A stretch of 64,000 bases of DNA from Janthinobacterium rivuli. GTDB taxonomy: Bacteria > Pseudomonadota > Gammaproteobacteria > Burkholderiales > Burkholderiaceae_D. How positions within the stretch are numbered: position 1 is the stretch's first letter; every line of letters starts with the position of its first letter. The notes beneath the pieces are model-generated. The model searched no databases. It saw nothing but the letters and a program-made list of their open reading frames with translations, and was not told where the DNA came from. Position numbers and translations under genes: made by a program. The stretch lies in the NCBI RefSeq assembly GCF_009208735.1, contig NZ_WFLJ01000012.1, positions 1 through 64,000 of the forward strand, in the 5' to 3' direction. Of the stretch, positions 44,281-56,500 are shown in pieces.

Positions 44281-46014
44281 ATGAATTCCTTATTTTCTTC
44301 CCCACAGCGCCTGCGCCGCCTTCCGCTGGCGCTCGCTGCCCTGGCCCTGAGCGTGGCCGCAGGCGCCGTGCAAGCGCAAGCGCCGGCCGACAGCACCATG
44401 GTCAAGCTGATTCGCGGCCTGATGCAGAGCGGCGCCCTCAACAAGGATGCCGGCGAAGCCTTGCTGGCGCAGGCGCAGAGCGAAGCGCTGGCGCAAGCGC
44501 AAGCCCGTCCGGCCGCCGCGCCGGCGGCCCTGGCGCAGGTACAGCCGGGCGACGTGCGCGTGCCCTACATTTCGCACACCGTGCGCGAACAGATCCGCGA
44601 CGAAATTAAGGGTCAAGTGCTGGCCGAGGCGAAGGCGGGCGGCTGGGCGGCGCCGAATGAGACGCCGGCCTGGACCAAGCGCATCCGCGTCGAAGGCGAT
44701 GTGCGCGCGCGCTACGAATCGCGCTATTACGACATGGCCAACAGCAATATCGAGATCGACTGGCGCTCGCTCAACAACGGCAGCGGCTACGACGTCAATT
44801 CGAACACCAACCTGGCCCTGCCGGCGCTGCTGAACACGCGCGAAGACCGCAAGCACTTGCTGCGCGCGCGCGCCCGCCTGGGCATCCTGGCCGACATTTC
44901 CGACAGCACGCAAGCGGGCATCCGCCTGGCCAGCGGCAACGACGACAGCCCGGTGTCCACCACGCAAACCCTCGGCGGCGGCCTGGGCAAGAAAAACATC
45001 TGGCTGGATCAGGCCTGGCTGTCGTACCAGCCGGCTTCCTGGCTGAAACTGACGGCGGGCCGCTTCGACAATCCCTTCGTTTCCGGCGACGAACTGTTTT
45101 CCAGCGAACTCAATTTCGACGGCATCGCCGCCAAGGTGCAGCAGCCGGTCGGCGCGGCCAAGGACGTCACCGTGTTCGGCACGCTGGGCCTGATTCCGCT
45201 CGAGTATTCGTCCGACAATGCGCCGAGCCGCAGCCAGGCAAAAATGTCCAGCGAAAACAAATGGCTGCTGGGCGCGCAAGTGGGCGCCTCGTGGAAGATC
45301 AATAGCGACCACCAATTGCGCGGCGCCCTGGCCTACTACAACTTCCGCAACATCAGCGGCGAGTATTCGCAGCCGTGCGCGCTGTACGCGGGTGCCGATG
45401 GCTGCAGCACGGACTGGTCGCGTCCGTCGAGCATGCAAAAGGGCAATAGCTTGATGTTGCTGCGCAATATCGCCCTGAACCCGCTGGACCCGGCGAACAC
45501 GCCGCAGCCGCAATTCGTGGGCCTGGCGTCGAAATTCCGCCTGGCCAACCTGAATGCGCGCTGGGATAGCAGGGTGGCCGGCGGCACGGACTTGCGCATC
45601 GAAGGCGATTATGTGCGCAACATGGCCTACGACAAGAACGAAATGTGGGCGCGCGCCAAGGGCGGCATCATGAACAACTTCGGCGGCACGGGCGGCGTCT
45701 CGCAAGCCGATTTCAGGAGCGGCGGCAACGCCTACATGCTGCAGGCGACCCTGGGCAAGGCGAGCCCGGCGGCGCGCGGCGACTGGAACGTTTTACTCGG
45801 CTACAAGCGCATCGAACCGGATGCCTTGCCTGACGCTTACAACGATTCCACCTTCCACCTGGGCGGCACGAATGCGCGCGGGTATTACCTGGGCGGCGCG
45901 TATGCGCTCGACAAGAATACCTGGCTCAATGGCCGCTGGACGTCGAGCCGCGAAGTGTTCGGTTCGGCGCTGTCGATCGACACCCTGCAAATCGAATTGA
46001 ACGCGCGTTTCTAA
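44281..46014 (+). CDS. Putative outer-membrane porin
   Basis: A 577-residue outer-membrane beta-barrel protein of the putative porin group. The signal peptide ends near AVQAQ (residue 33). A helical, Ala/Gln-rich N-terminal part (about 35-110) precedes the barrel, which opens with RIRVEGDVRARYESRYY and includes WLDQAWLSYQPASWLKLTAG and the final strand LQIELNARF ending in Phe, as barrel-assembly signals do. It sits 37 nt after the tonB-like gene in the operon. Whether it serves the exoprotein pathway or nutrient uptake is not known. Confidence 0.85.
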   Translation: MNSLFSSPQRLRRLPLALAALALSVAAGAVQAQAPADSTMVKLIRGLMQSGALNKDAGEALLAQAQSEALAQAQARPAAAPAALAQVQPGDVRVPYISHTVREQIRDEIKGQVLAEAKAGGWAAPNETPAWTKRIRVEGDVRARYESRYYDMANSNIEIDWRSLNNGSGYDVNSNTNLALPALLNTREDRKHLLRARARLGILADISDSTQAGIRLASGNDDSPVSTTQTLGGGLGKKNIWLDQAWLSYQPASWLKLTAGRFDNPFVSGDELFSSELNFDGIAAKVQQPVGAAKDVTVFGTLGLIPLEYSSDNAPSRSQAKMSSENKWLLGAQVGASWKINSDHQLRGALAYYNFRNISGEYSQPCALYAGADGCSTDWSRPSSMQKGNSLMLLRNIALNPLDPANTPQPQFVGLASKFRLANLNARWDSRVAGGTDLRIEGDYVRNMAYDKNEMWARAKGGIMNNFGGTGGVSQADFRSGGNAYMLQATLGKASPAARGDWNVLLGYKRIEPDALPDAYNDSTFHLGGTNARGYYLGGAYALDKNTWLNGRWTSSREVFGSALSIDTLQIELNARF

Positions 46015-46020
46015 GGAGCC

Positions 46021-46692
46021 ATGATGTTGATTTTCAACAAAACGCGCTTGCCGGTTTTGCTGCTGATGCTGCTGGCCGGCACCGCCCAGGCGCAGGGACA
46101 GAAGGGCCAGAGCATGGAGGAGCGCCTGCGCGCCGAATTGCGCAATGTCACGGCGCAGCTGCAGCAGACGCGCGGCGAGCTGGAATTACTCAAAGCCAAG
46201 GGCGCACCAGTCGCCGCGCCCGCCAGCGATGGCTTGAAAAAGGAGCTGGCGCGCAGCCAGTCGCAACTGGCGCAGGAGCGCGCGCAACGGGAAAAACTGG
46301 CTGCCGAGCAACAGCGCGGCGCCGCCGCCGCGCAAGAGGCGTCCGCCAACCTGGCGCAATTGCGCCAGGCCAGCGAACAGCTGGCCGCGACGGGCAAGCA
46401 ACTGGCGGCGGAGCGCGCGCGCCTCGACGGCGAAGTGACGGCCCAGCGGGGCGCCCTGGCGCGCTGCGAAAGCAAGAATGCCAAGCTGTATGCGACCGGG
46501 CAGGAAATCCTGCAAGCGTACGAGTCGCTGAATGTGCTGGACGTCATGAAGGCGCGCCAGCCGTTCGCCGCGCAAAGCAGAGTGAAACTCGAGCAAATCG
46601 CGCAGCAGTACGGCGACCAGCTGTACCAGGGCCGCTTTGATGCGCGTCAAACCAGTGACACACCGGCCGCTCCCGCGCCGGCCCCCCAATAA
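46021..46692 (+). CDS. Periplasmic coiled-coil protein
   Basis: A 223-residue exported protein with no enzymatic domain I recognise. A signal peptide ends GTAQAQ (residue 25). Residues about 30-145 are heptad-rich, dominated by Ala, Gln, Glu, Arg and Leu (RAELRNVTAQLQQTRGELEL and similar), giving a long coiled coil. The C-terminal 60 residues contain LYATGQEILQAYESLNVLDV and a Pro/Ala tail. AAGGAG precedes the start, 6 nt after the porin stop. A spacer or scaffold role between membranes is possible (inference). Confidence 0.75.
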   Translation: MMLIFNKTRLPVLLLMLLAGTAQAQGQKGQSMEERLRAELRNVTAQLQQTRGELELLKAKGAPVAAPASDGLKKELARSQSQLAQERAQREKLAAEQQRGAAAAQEASANLAQLRQASEQLAATGKQLAAERARLDGEVTAQRGALARCESKNAKLYATGQEILQAYESLNVLDVMKARQPFAAQSRVKLEQIAQQYGDQLYQGRFDARQTSDTPAAPAPAPQ

Positions 46693-46715
46693 TTTTACTT
46701 TTTGAACTGAATGGA

Positions 46716-47213
46716 ATGACGATGGAACACACGAATATCGACTTGTTGACCACCCTGAATGCGGAACAAACGGCCGAGGCCATCAAGGCGGCCGGCTGTG
46801 CCGTGACCAGCATCGAACACGACGGCGTCGTGCGCCTGCATAGCGCCAGCCATGGCATCGGCTTTCAGGTGTTGTGGGGCAATGAAGCAGCGCCTGGCCA
46901 GTACGCGGACCTGACCCTGAGCTGCCCGCTGCGCGTGCAGGGCGGCGACTTGCCGGCCGGCTTGCTGGCCGAATGGCACCGCAGCAAGCGTTTCGCCCGC
47001 GTGGCCCAGCATGGCGATTTTGTCGTGCTGGAAATGGATGTGCTGGTCGCCGGTGGCGTCAGCCGCGAGTACCTGAATATCAATCTGCAACTGTGGACGC
47101 AGATGATGGGCCAGTTCTTCTTGTTTTTGCGCAACTTTACGCCGGCCGATACGAGCACCGCACCGGTGGTCGAGGCCGCCAGCGTGGCAGAAGAAGAAAC
47201 TGTGCCGGCCTGA
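46716..47213 (+). CDS. YbjN domain-containing protein
   Basis: A 165-residue soluble protein resembling the YbjN/bacterial sensory transduction regulator family, with VVRLHSASHGIGFQVLWGNE and YLNINLQLWTQMMGQFFLFL. These proteins have a type-III-secretion-chaperone-like fold and unknown biochemical role. No signal peptide is present, so it is cytoplasmic. It is the last gene of the locus, 23 nt after the coiled-coil gene, and a terminator follows. An export-chaperone role for an operon product is possible but unproven. Confidence 0.7.
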   Translation: MTMEHTNIDLLTTLNAEQTAEAIKAAGCAVTSIEHDGVVRLHSASHGIGFQVLWGNEAAPGQYADLTLSCPLRVQGGDLPAGLLAEWHRSKRFARVAQHGDFVVLEMDVLVAGGVSREYLNINLQLWTQMMGQFFLFLRNFTPADTSTAPVVEAASVAEEETVPA

Positions 47214-47232
47214 CAAGCGGGCCAAAGGCGGT

Positions 47233-47260
47233 GAAAAAAGGCCCATGACGGGCCTTTTTT
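47233..47260 (+). terminator. Terminator of the secretion/TonB operon
   Basis: A-rich 5' side, stem GGCCC/GGGCC extended by A-T pairs, loop ATGAC, then a run of six T. It lies 20 nt past the YbjN-like gene. Confidence 0.88.
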
Positions 47261-47413
47261 GCCGTCTGCGGGTCCCAAGTGTCGTATTAAATACTTATTT
47301 TTTAGGCATCGCGCATGAAAACTGCTCAAAGAGCGTGTGTGAATCAAGCCAGCAACGCCTGTATGGCGGATAATATTGCCTGTTGCCGATTTGGATACGA
47401 CCTTTACACAAAA

Positions 47414-50527
<3,114 letters not shown>

Positions 50528-50576
50528 CGCTGCCGCGCGCTTATACTTGGCGATTCTTTCTCGCCAGGTATAACGC

Positions 50577-51704
50577 ATGCTGCCCTTTCTCCTCCTGCTG
50601 CTTGCCGGCGTCATCCTCATGGCGCTGCGTTTCGTCCAGTTGCGCCGCGCCCTGCTGCGCGCGCGGGCGGGCGAAGCGCAATTCCGCCTGCTGGCCGAGC
50701 ATGGCCGCGACGCGGCCTTCCTGCTCGACGCCACCACCCTCGAATTGCTCTACATCAGCCCTGCCGCGCAGCGCCTGACGGGCCACGATCTGGCCGCCTT
50801 GCGCGCGCATGCGGCGCAACTGGCGGCGGACGTGCCGGCCCGGCTGCAGCGCTGGCGTGACGGCGACGCCAGCCGCTTGACCCTGTTGCGCGAAGTGGAG
50901 CTGGCGCATGCCGACGGCCGCCTGCTGGCGCTGGAAATCCATTCCACCATCGTGCCCGCCGCGGCGGGACGGGGTATCACCGTGGCGGGCACGGTGCGCG
51001 ACGTCAGCGCCGCCCACGCGCAGGAAGCGGAGCGGGAAAAGGAGCAGAAGCGCTTCGCCTCGATGCTGTCGCATGAATTCCGCACGCCGCTGGCCACCAT
51101 CGACGGCGCCATCCAGCGTCTCGTCTCGACGTCCACCGAGGCGGACGAGGCCACGCGCAAGCGCTACGTGAAAATCCAGACGGCCGTCGACCGCCTGTTG
51201 GGCATGATCGACGATTACCTGTCGCCCGAGCGCATGGCGGCCATCGGCCGGGAGCGGGCCGCCGACGGCATCGCGCCGCTGGCCTTGCTGCAGCAGGCGG
51301 CCGCCACCGTGCCGGACAGCCACCGCGTGCAGCTGGAGCTGGACGAGGACTTGCCGGCCCGGCTGCGCTGCGACGTGCCCGGCATGGCCCTGTGCCTGAA
51401 AATCCTGCTGGACAACGCCGTCAAGTTCAGCCCGCCGGGCAGTCCCATCACCGTGTCGGCCAGGCTGGTGCCCGAGGGCGGCGTGGCGCTGTGCGTGCGC
51501 GATGCGGGGCCCGGCTTGCGGGAGGACGAAGTGGCGCAATTGTTCGGTAAAGGTTTCCGTGGAAGCTATGCCACGCATCCGGGCGCGGGCCTGGGCCTGT
51601 ACATGGCGCGCGCCGTGGTGGACGTGCATGGCGGGAGTTTGCAGGGGCATAATCTGCCCGAAGGCGGGGCGCTTTTCCGCATTTGGCTGCCGCTTCCTGG
51701 CTAG
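50577..51704 (+). CDS. Sensor histidine kinase with PAS domain
   Basis: A 375-residue kinase. One N-terminal membrane segment (residues 2-20) is followed by a PAS domain (about 30-145: AEHGRDAAFLLDATTLELLY). The dimerisation/phosphoacceptor helix has His166 in MLSHEFRTPLATIDG. The ATPase domain shows N box LLDNAVKFSPPGS, G1 VRDAGPGL and G2 GAGLGLYMA. There is no periplasmic loop, so it senses a cytosolic or membrane cue through the PAS domain. The response regulator gene 136 nt downstream is its likely partner. Confidence 0.92.
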   Translation: MLPFLLLLLAGVILMALRFVQLRRALLRARAGEAQFRLLAEHGRDAAFLLDATTLELLYISPAAQRLTGHDLAALRAHAAQLAADVPARLQRWRDGDASRLTLLREVELAHADGRLLALEIHSTIVPAAAGRGITVAGTVRDVSAAHAQEAEREKEQKRFASMLSHEFRTPLATIDGAIQRLVSTSTEADEATRKRYVKIQTAVDRLLGMIDDYLSPERMAAIGRERAADGIAPLALLQQAAATVPDSHRVQLELDEDLPARLRCDVPGMALCLKILLDNAVKFSPPGSPITVSARLVPEGGVALCVRDAGPGLREDEVAQLFGKGFRGSYATHPGAGLGLYMARAVVDVHGGSLQGHNLPEGGALFRIWLPLPG

Positions 51705-51840
51705 ACTAGAAAAAAGTTGCTTCCGCTGAAGGCAACCGTGATAATTCCTTGACGTAAACCTATTGTGCCGTCCATCATGGTGCAGAAGTGAATGGCATGG
51801 TTTGCCCACGGTAGCTCACTAACGGAAGAATGGCGTTGCA

Positions 51841-52521
51841 ATGACGAAAATACTGATCGTCGAAGACAATCTGGACTACGCCGAAGACATGGCGGAGTTT
51901 CTCGTTGAGCTCGAACACGAAGTTCATATCACCAGCTCCGCTGGCGGGATGTGGACGGCGTTGAGCCATGGCAATGTTGGCGTGGTCGTGCTGGACCTGG
52001 GCCTGCCCGATGAGGACGGCTTCAACGTCATCCCCCGCATGCGCCAGCTGTATCCGCAAATTGGCGTGCTGGTGCTGACGGGGCGCGTCGCCTTCGACAG
52101 CCGCATCCTCGGTTTGCGCCTGGGCGCCGACCACTATCTGACCAAGCCGATCAAATTCCCCGAACTGGCCGCCCACATCGAGGCGCTCGACCGCCGCGTC
52201 GGGCCGCAAGACCCCGTGCCCGAGCCGGGCAAATGGACCTTGAAAGTGAGCGCTCGCCAACTTGAATTGATGGGGGCCGTCATCGCCCTGACGGAAAAGG
52301 AATTCAACTTCCTGCACCTGCTCACCATCAACACCCGCCCCGTGCCGCGCGACGTCATCGTGGCCGGCATGGGCGGCGAAGACCCCGATGCGGGCCGCCG
52401 GGTCGACATGCTCGTGTATCGCCTGCGCAAGAAAGCCAAGACGGGCCTGGGCCAGGACTTGCCGCTGCGCAGTGCGTATGGCGAGGGTTACAGCCTGTCG
52501 GCCAGTTTCAACCTGTCCTGA
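51841..52521 (+). CDS. OmpR-type response regulator
   Basis: A 226-residue two-component regulator. The receiver domain (1-115) has the acidic pocket E8-D9, phosphoacceptor Asp52 (VVVLDLGLPDEDG), Thr in VLTGR and Lys in LTKPIKFPEL. The C-terminal winged-helix domain (about 135-222) carries LTEKEFNFLHLLTIN and the recognition region DMLVYRLRKK. It likely receives phosphate from the kinase encoded just upstream. The target genes are unknown. Confidence 0.92.
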   Translation: MTKILIVEDNLDYAEDMAEFLVELEHEVHITSSAGGMWTALSHGNVGVVVLDLGLPDEDGFNVIPRMRQLYPQIGVLVLTGRVAFDSRILGLRLGADHYLTKPIKFPELAAHIEALDRRVGPQDPVPEPGKWTLKVSARQLELMGAVIALTEKEFNFLHLLTINTRPVPRDVIVAGMGGEDPDAGRRVDMLVYRLRKKAKTGLGQDLPLRSAYGEGYSLSASFNLS

Positions 52522-52563
52522 TACCCGGCGCCAGCCACCCGCACACGGGTGGTTGCATAAAAA

Positions 52564-53502
52564 GGGACAGAGTCAACCGCTTTTTTTACGATTTCAAATA
52601 AAACGGGGTCAGAGTCGTTTCTTGCGCGCGCAAGTGTGTAAAATCAAGGCCTTAGCCTTCTTTTGACCGATTCTGCCATGGCCCGTCTGCCCCGTCTCAT
52701 TATCCCTGCACTGCCCCATTACGTGATCCAGCGCGGCAGCAACCGCCAGCCCGTGTTCCAGGATGCGGCCGACTACGCGCAATGCTTGTCCTGGCTGAAA
52801 ACGGGCGCGAAAATGTTCAAGGTGGCCATCCACGCCTATGTTTTGTTGCCGGATCAGCTACATTTATTGGCCACGCCGGCCGATGCGACGGGCCTGGGGC
52901 AGCTGATGCAGTGGCTGGGGCGCTATTACGTGCCGTATTTCAACCAGAAATACGGCCGCGAAGGTGCCTTGTGGCAGGGACGCTACAAAACTTCCGTCAT
53001 CGATCCCGACAATTTCTTCCTCACCTGCTGCCGCTATCTGGAGTGCGTGCCCGTGCAAACGGGCCTGGCGGGCCAGGCGCTCGATTACAGCTGGTCCAGC
53101 TATGCCCACCATGCCGGCGTGCGGCCCGATCCCGTCATCACCGACCATGCGCTGTACTGGGCGCTGGGCAACACGCCGTTCGACCGCGAGGCGGCGTATC
53201 TGCGCCTGTTCGAGCAAGGCCTGGGCAGCAGCCAGGTGAAGGTGGTGGAACAGGCCGTGTTGAAGGGCTGGCCGCTGGGTTCCGACGCGTTCAAGCAGGC
53301 GCTGGAGCAGAAAATGCAGCGGCAAGTGCTGCCTGCCAAGCGGGGCCGTCCCCGCAAAATCGTCGCCGCAGCGGACGCCGTGAAAAGTATTGGCAGCTAA
53401 AACAAAAAATGGTTCCTTTCCGCGCCTTTATTGAAATCGTGTCGACTATGTCCCTATTAAATTTTTAGAGCGACAGAATTGAATTTAATTCGACTCCGAC
53501 CC
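52564..53502. mobile_element. REP-associated tyrosine transposase unit with flanking REP-like repeats
   Basis: The transposase gene is bordered by related short repeats. On the 5' side: GGGACAGAGTC (52564-52574), CGATTTCAAATAAA (from about 52589), GGGTCAGAGTCG (52606-52617). On the 3' side in inverse orientation: TTTATTGAAATCG (from about 53428), GACTATGTCCC (53444-53454), CGACTCCGACCC (53491-53502). Each 3' block matches its 5' partner with one mismatch or one indel. This is the layout of a REPtron (RAYT plus its repeats) rather than a classical insertion sequence. Confidence 0.7.
52678..53400 (+). CDS. REP-associated tyrosine transposase (Y1_Tnp/TnpA_REP type)
   Basis: A 240-residue protein of the single-stranded-DNA HUH transposase superfamily, RAYT branch. 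The N-terminus PHYVIQRGSNRQPVF, ALWQGRYKTS and the catalytic-Tyr region CCRYLECVPVQ (Tyr120) are typical. The metal-binding HUH motif, normally MPNHVHLL, reads LPDQLHLL near residues 57-64, so its first His is Gln. The basic C-terminus KRGRPRKIV is an AT-hook-like tail. ATG 52678 is preferred to TTG 52663. The protein may be catalytically impaired or domesticated. Confidence 0.85.
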   Translation: MARLPRLIIPALPHYVIQRGSNRQPVFQDAADYAQCLSWLKTGAKMFKVAIHAYVLLPDQLHLLATPADATGLGQLMQWLGRYYVPYFNQKYGREGALWQGRYKTSVIDPDNFFLTCCRYLECVPVQTGLAGQALDYSWSSYAHHAGVRPDPVITDHALYWALGNTPFDREAAYLRLFEQGLGSSQVKVVEQAVLKGWPLGSDAFKQALEQKMQRQVLPAKRGRPRKIVAAADAVKSIGS

Positions 53503-53577
53503 TAATTGTTCTAGTTGAGTTTTTTGTTGCGTTGCACTACTCTAGTTTTTCGATAGTCATATGCAGCGGAGAAGCCC

Positions 53578-56500
53578 ATGAAAGCGCAAGGCCTGTACGA
53601 CCCAGCCAATGAACACGATGCCTGCGGCGTCGGTTTCGTCGCCCATATCAAGGGCAACAAGACCCATTCGATCGTCGAACAGGGTTTGCTGATTCTGAAA
53701 AACCTCGATCACCGGGGCGCCGTGGGCGCCGATGCGCTGATGGGCGATGGCGCCGGCATCCTGATCCAGATTCCCGACCAGTACTACCGCGAAGAAATGG
53801 CCAAGCAGGGCGTGGAATTGCCGCCGCCTGGCGAATACGGCGTGGGCATGGTCTTCCTGCCGAAGGAACACGCGTCGCGCATCGCCTGCGAACAGGAAAT
53901 CGAACGCGCCGTGCGCATCGAGGGCCAGGTCGTGCTGGGCTGGCGCAACGTGCCCATCGATACGGATATGCCGATGTCGCCCACCGTGCGCGCCAAGGAA
54001 CCGGTGATCCGCCAGATCTTCATCGGCCGCGGCCCGGACATCATGGTCACCGACGCGCTCGAGCGCAAACTGTATGTGATCCGCAAATCGTCGGGCCACG
54101 CCATCCAGGCCTTGAAACTGCTGCACGGCAAGGAATTCTTCGTGCCGTCGATGTCGGCCCGTACCATCGTCTATAAAGGCTTGCTGCTGGCCGACCAAGT
54201 GGGCGTGTACTACAAGGACTTGCAGGACGCGCGCTGCATCTCGGCCCTGGCCCTGGTGCACCAGCGTTTCTCGACGAATACCTTCCCCGAATGGCCGCTG
54301 GCCCACCCGTACCGCCTGATCGCCCACAACGGCGAGATCAACACGGTGAAAGGCAACTTCAACTGGATGCGCGCGCGCGAAGGCGTGATGAAGTCGGCCG
54401 TGCTGGGCGACGACCTGCAAAAGCTGTTCCCCTTGATCTATGAAGGCCAGTCCGACACGGCGTGCTTCGACAATGCGCTGGAACTGCTGTTGATGGCCGG
54501 CTACCCGATCGCCCAGGCGATGATGATGATGATTCCGGAAGCGTGGGAAAACCACACGACGATGGATGACAACCGCCGCGCCTTCTATGAATACCACGCG
54601 GCCATGATGGAACCGTGGGACGGCCCCGCCGCCATGGCGTTCACGGACGGTCGCCACATCGGCGGCACCCTGGACCGCAACGGCTTGCGTCCGGCCCGCT
54701 ACATCGTCACGGACGACGACCTGGTGGTGATGGCGTCGGAATCGGGCGTGCTGCCTATTCCCGAGTCGAAGATCATCCAGAAATGGCGCTTGCAGCCTGG
54801 CAAGATGTTCCTGATCGACCTGGAAGCGGGCCGCATCATCGACGACCAGGAACTCAAAAACACCTACGCCAACGCCAAGCCCTATAAAGCGTGGATCAAC
54901 TCGGTGCGCATCAAGCTCGACGAGATCAAGCTGGCCGAAGGGCAAGCCAAGCAGGACCGCGCCCAGGGCGAAAAAGCCCAGCCATCGTTGCTGGACCGCC
55001 AGCAGGCGTTCGGCTATACGCAGGAAGACTTGAAATTCCTCATGGCGCCGATGGCGCTGGCCGGCGAAGAGGCGACGGGCTCGATGGGCAATGACTCGCC
55101 GCTGGCCGTCATGTCGAACAAATTGAAGCCGCTGTATAACTACTTCAAGCAATTGTTCGCGCAAGTGACGAATCCGCCGATCGACCCGATCCGCGAAGCG
55201 ATGGTGATGTCGCTGGTGTCCTTCATCGGCCCGAAACCGAACTTGCTGGACACGAATAACGTGAATCCGCCGATGCGCCTGGAAGTGGCGCAGCCCGTGC
55301 TGGGCTTTGACGACATGGCGCGCCTGCGCAACATCAGCGCCCACACGGGCGGCAAGTTCAAGTCGTACGAACTGGACATCTGCTACCCGCTGGCCTGGGG
55401 CAAGGAAGGCGTGGAAGCGTGCCTGGCCTCGCTGTGCGCGGAAGCCGTCGACGCCGTCAAGTCTGGCCACAACATCCTGATCGTCTCGGACCGCGCCATC
55501 TGCGCCGACCAGGTGGCGATCCCCGCGCTGCTGGCCACGTCCACCGTGCACCAGCACCTGGTGAGCAAGGGCTTGCGCGCCTCCACCGGCCTCGTCGTGG
55601 AAACGGGCTCGGCCCGCGAAACGCACCACTTCGCCTTGCTGGCCGGCTATGGCGCGGAAGCCGTCCACCCCTACCTGGCCATGGAAACCCTGGCCGAGAT
55701 GGCGCACGGCTTGCCGGGCGACCTGTCGGGCGAGAAAGCCATCTACAACTACACCAAGGCCGTGGGCAAGGGCTTGATGAAGGTCATGTCGAAGATGGGT
55801 ATTTCGACGTATATGTCCTACTGCGGCGCGCAAATCTTCGAAGCCATCGGCTTGAACAAGTCGCTGGTGGACAAATATTTCAAGGGCACGGCTTCGAACG
55901 TGGAAGGCATCGGCGTGTTTGAGGTGGCGGAAGAGGCGCTGCGCCTGCACGCGCTGGCCTTCGGCAACGATCCCGTGCTGTCGGATAAGCTCGACGCGGG
56001 CGGCGAATACGCGTTCCGCGTGCGCGGCGAAGACCACATGTGGACGCCGGATGCGATTGCGAAGCTGCAGCATTCCACGCGCAGCAACAATTTCTCCAGT
56101 TATAAGGAGTACGCGCAAATCATCAACGACCAGAGCCGTCGTCACCTGACCCTGCGCGGCCTGTTCGAGTTCAAGCTCGACCCGACCAAGGCCATCCCGC
56201 TCGATGAAGTGGAACCGGCCAAGGAAATCGTCAAGCGCTTCGCCACGGGCGCCATGTCGCTCGGTTCCATCAGCACGGAAGCGCACGCAACGCTTGCGGT
56301 CGCCATGAACCGCATCGGCGGCAAGTCGAACACGGGCGAGGGCGGCGAAGATCCGAACCGCTACACGCAGGAATTGAAGGGCATCCCGATCCGCCAGGGC
56401 GATACCATGGCGTCCGTCGTGGGCAGCGAGCAGATCGTCGTCGATATTCCGCTGCAGGAAGGCGATTCCATGCGCTCGCGCATCAAGCAGGTGGCGTCGG

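Noticed and set aside
47315..47413. N-terminal extension of the SNF2 helicase from ATG 47315
   Set aside because: The added 33 residues are Cys-rich and unlike the family, with no ribosome-binding site at 47315.
51734..51753. Hairpin GTTGC...GCAAC after the histidine kinase gene as a terminator
   Set aside because: The stem is interrupted and there is no T-run on the plus strand; kinase and regulator may still be co-transcribed.
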